Positions 5,663 through 6,255 of a DNA stretch of 6,255 nucleotides are shown piece by piece (the stretch's first letter is position 1; each line of letters begins with the position of its first letter). The notes under the pieces were generated by a model. The model did not search any database and was not told the origin of the DNA. It worked only from the letters and a program-made list of their open reading frames with translations. The position numbers were made by a program, and so were the translations under genes. Location: contig JAKAHI010000091.1 of NCBI GenBank assembly GCA_021815065.1, positions 1-6,255 on the forward strand, given 5' to 3'. The DNA is from a bacterium. GTDB lineage: Bacteria; JAMCPX01.

Positions 5663-6255
5663 ATGAAAATAGTTTCTAAACAATATATATGGCTATTTAT
5701 TGCAGGACTTTTTGTAAGTCTTGTAATGGCAGGTTGTAAAGGTTCGACAGGCTCCGCAGGGCTGAGCTCGGGCACCATAAGCGGAAGTGTTGTGGATACC
5801 GCAACGAGCAAGCCGTTACCAGGCGCACTGGTAACAGTCTCACCTGCCTTGTTTTCCGCTACAACGGATACAAACGGCAATTTTACGATTCAAAATGTAC
5901 CGGTCGGTATCTATCAGATCACAGCGTCAATGGGCGGTTACCAATCGCAAACAACGGGGGATATTTCTATCGTCGCGGGTAAGACCATGAACATACCATT
6001 CCAGCTTTCTGCTCCGCCGTCTGTCCCGACCATCGCCAATGCGGGTAAAGATCAATGGGATGTGGGATACGGTGCTGTCGTTACCATAGACGGCAGCGCA
6101 AGCACAAGCGCATCCGGAAAGCCCTTAACCTATACATGGACACAGGTTCCAAACTATGCAGGACAATTTATAGCCGCGCCTGTGACATTTCTTAACGGTA
6201 CAAGTAACGCGACATTGCAAATTCAGCTGCCGACCTTACAGCAATTCTTTTCATC
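5663..6255 (+). CDS. Secreted lipoprotein with carboxypeptidase-regulatory-like and PKD-like domains, 3' end cut off
   Basis: I do not recognise a specific gene. The reading frame is open from the ATG at 5663 to the window edge (197 complete codons). AGGGAG five bases upstream supports this start. The first 24 residues form a lipoprotein signal peptide: K2 and K6, a hydrophobic core from about 9 to 22, then a MAGC lipobox with the lipidated Cys at 25. Lys at +2 argues for outer-membrane sorting under the E. coli rule. After a Gly/Ser-rich linker, residues 38-116 form a carboxypeptidase-regulatory-like beta sandwich: GTISGSVVDTATSKPLPGA, TDTNGNFTIQNVPVGIY, and a closing strand to IPFQLS. Residues 124-161 start a PKD-like immunoglobulin fold: ANAGKDQ, VTIDGSAS, LTYTWTQV. 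Such modules usually mediate display or adhesion; the functional part may lie downstream. It is transcribed divergently from the pgpA operon and shows no functional link to it. Confidence 0.88.
   Translation, partial: MKIVSKQYIWLFIAGLFVSLVMAGCKGSTGSAGLSSGTISGSVVDTATSKPLPGALVTVSPALFSATTDTNGNFTIQNVPVGIYQITASMGGYQSQTTGDISIVAGKTMNIPFQLSAPPSVPTIANAGKDQWDVGYGAVVTIDGSASTSASGKPLTYTWTQVPNYAGQFIAAPVTFLNGTSNATLQIQLPTLQQFFS

Noticed and set aside
5596..5880. Minus-strand open frame overlapping the start of the lipoprotein gene and the intergenic region
   Set aside because: It is antisense to a well-supported lipoprotein signal peptide and beta domain. It ends in AT-rich intergenic sequence and shows no domain.

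Overview
The window looks like ordinary chromosome of a Gram-negative bacterium of moderate GC content. It holds one tightly packed minus-strand operon and the start of a divergent lipoprotein gene. Three things suggest an outer membrane and type IV pili: a PilT retraction ATPase, a phosphatidylglycerophosphatase A, and a lipoprotein with an outer-membrane-type +2 residue. A pilT between recA and alaS fits my memory of Desulfobacterota/Desulfuromonadota and Nitrospirota genomes. That placement is an inference and was not tested.

Layout, read in the direction of transcription (right to left): pgpA (5480-4992), thpR (4995-4423), recA (4426-3383), pilT (3382-2231) and alaS (2227 to the left edge, where its 3' end is cut off). 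Both upstream junctions are 4-base ATGA overlaps. The recA stop codon directly abuts the pilT start, and only one codon separates the pilT stop from the alaS GTG start. No room remains for internal terminators or intergenic promoters, so the five genes are probably one transcription unit. recA, pilT and alaS also lie in one reading frame, separated only by single stop codons. The products cover phospholipid synthesis (PgpA), RNA end processing (ThpR), recombination and DNA repair (RecA), pilus retraction (PilT) and tRNA charging (AlaRS).

The 182-base region 5481-5662 is the only intergenic stretch. It carries a near-consensus -10 box for the operon, placed so that transcription would start at or one base before the pgpA ATG. 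It also has a perfect TATAAT for the rightward gene, a 14-base AT-rich perfect palindrome and a 13-base imperfect dyad. To the right, from 5663 to the window edge, is the 5' part of a gene for a secreted lipoprotein with a carboxypeptidase-regulatory-like beta domain followed by a PKD-like domain.

I see no mobile element, CRISPR array, structural RNA gene or defence system, and nothing that looks like a wholly new system. The points worth a second look concern operon architecture, possible leaderless expression, the RecA C-terminal tail and the cut-off lipoprotein.
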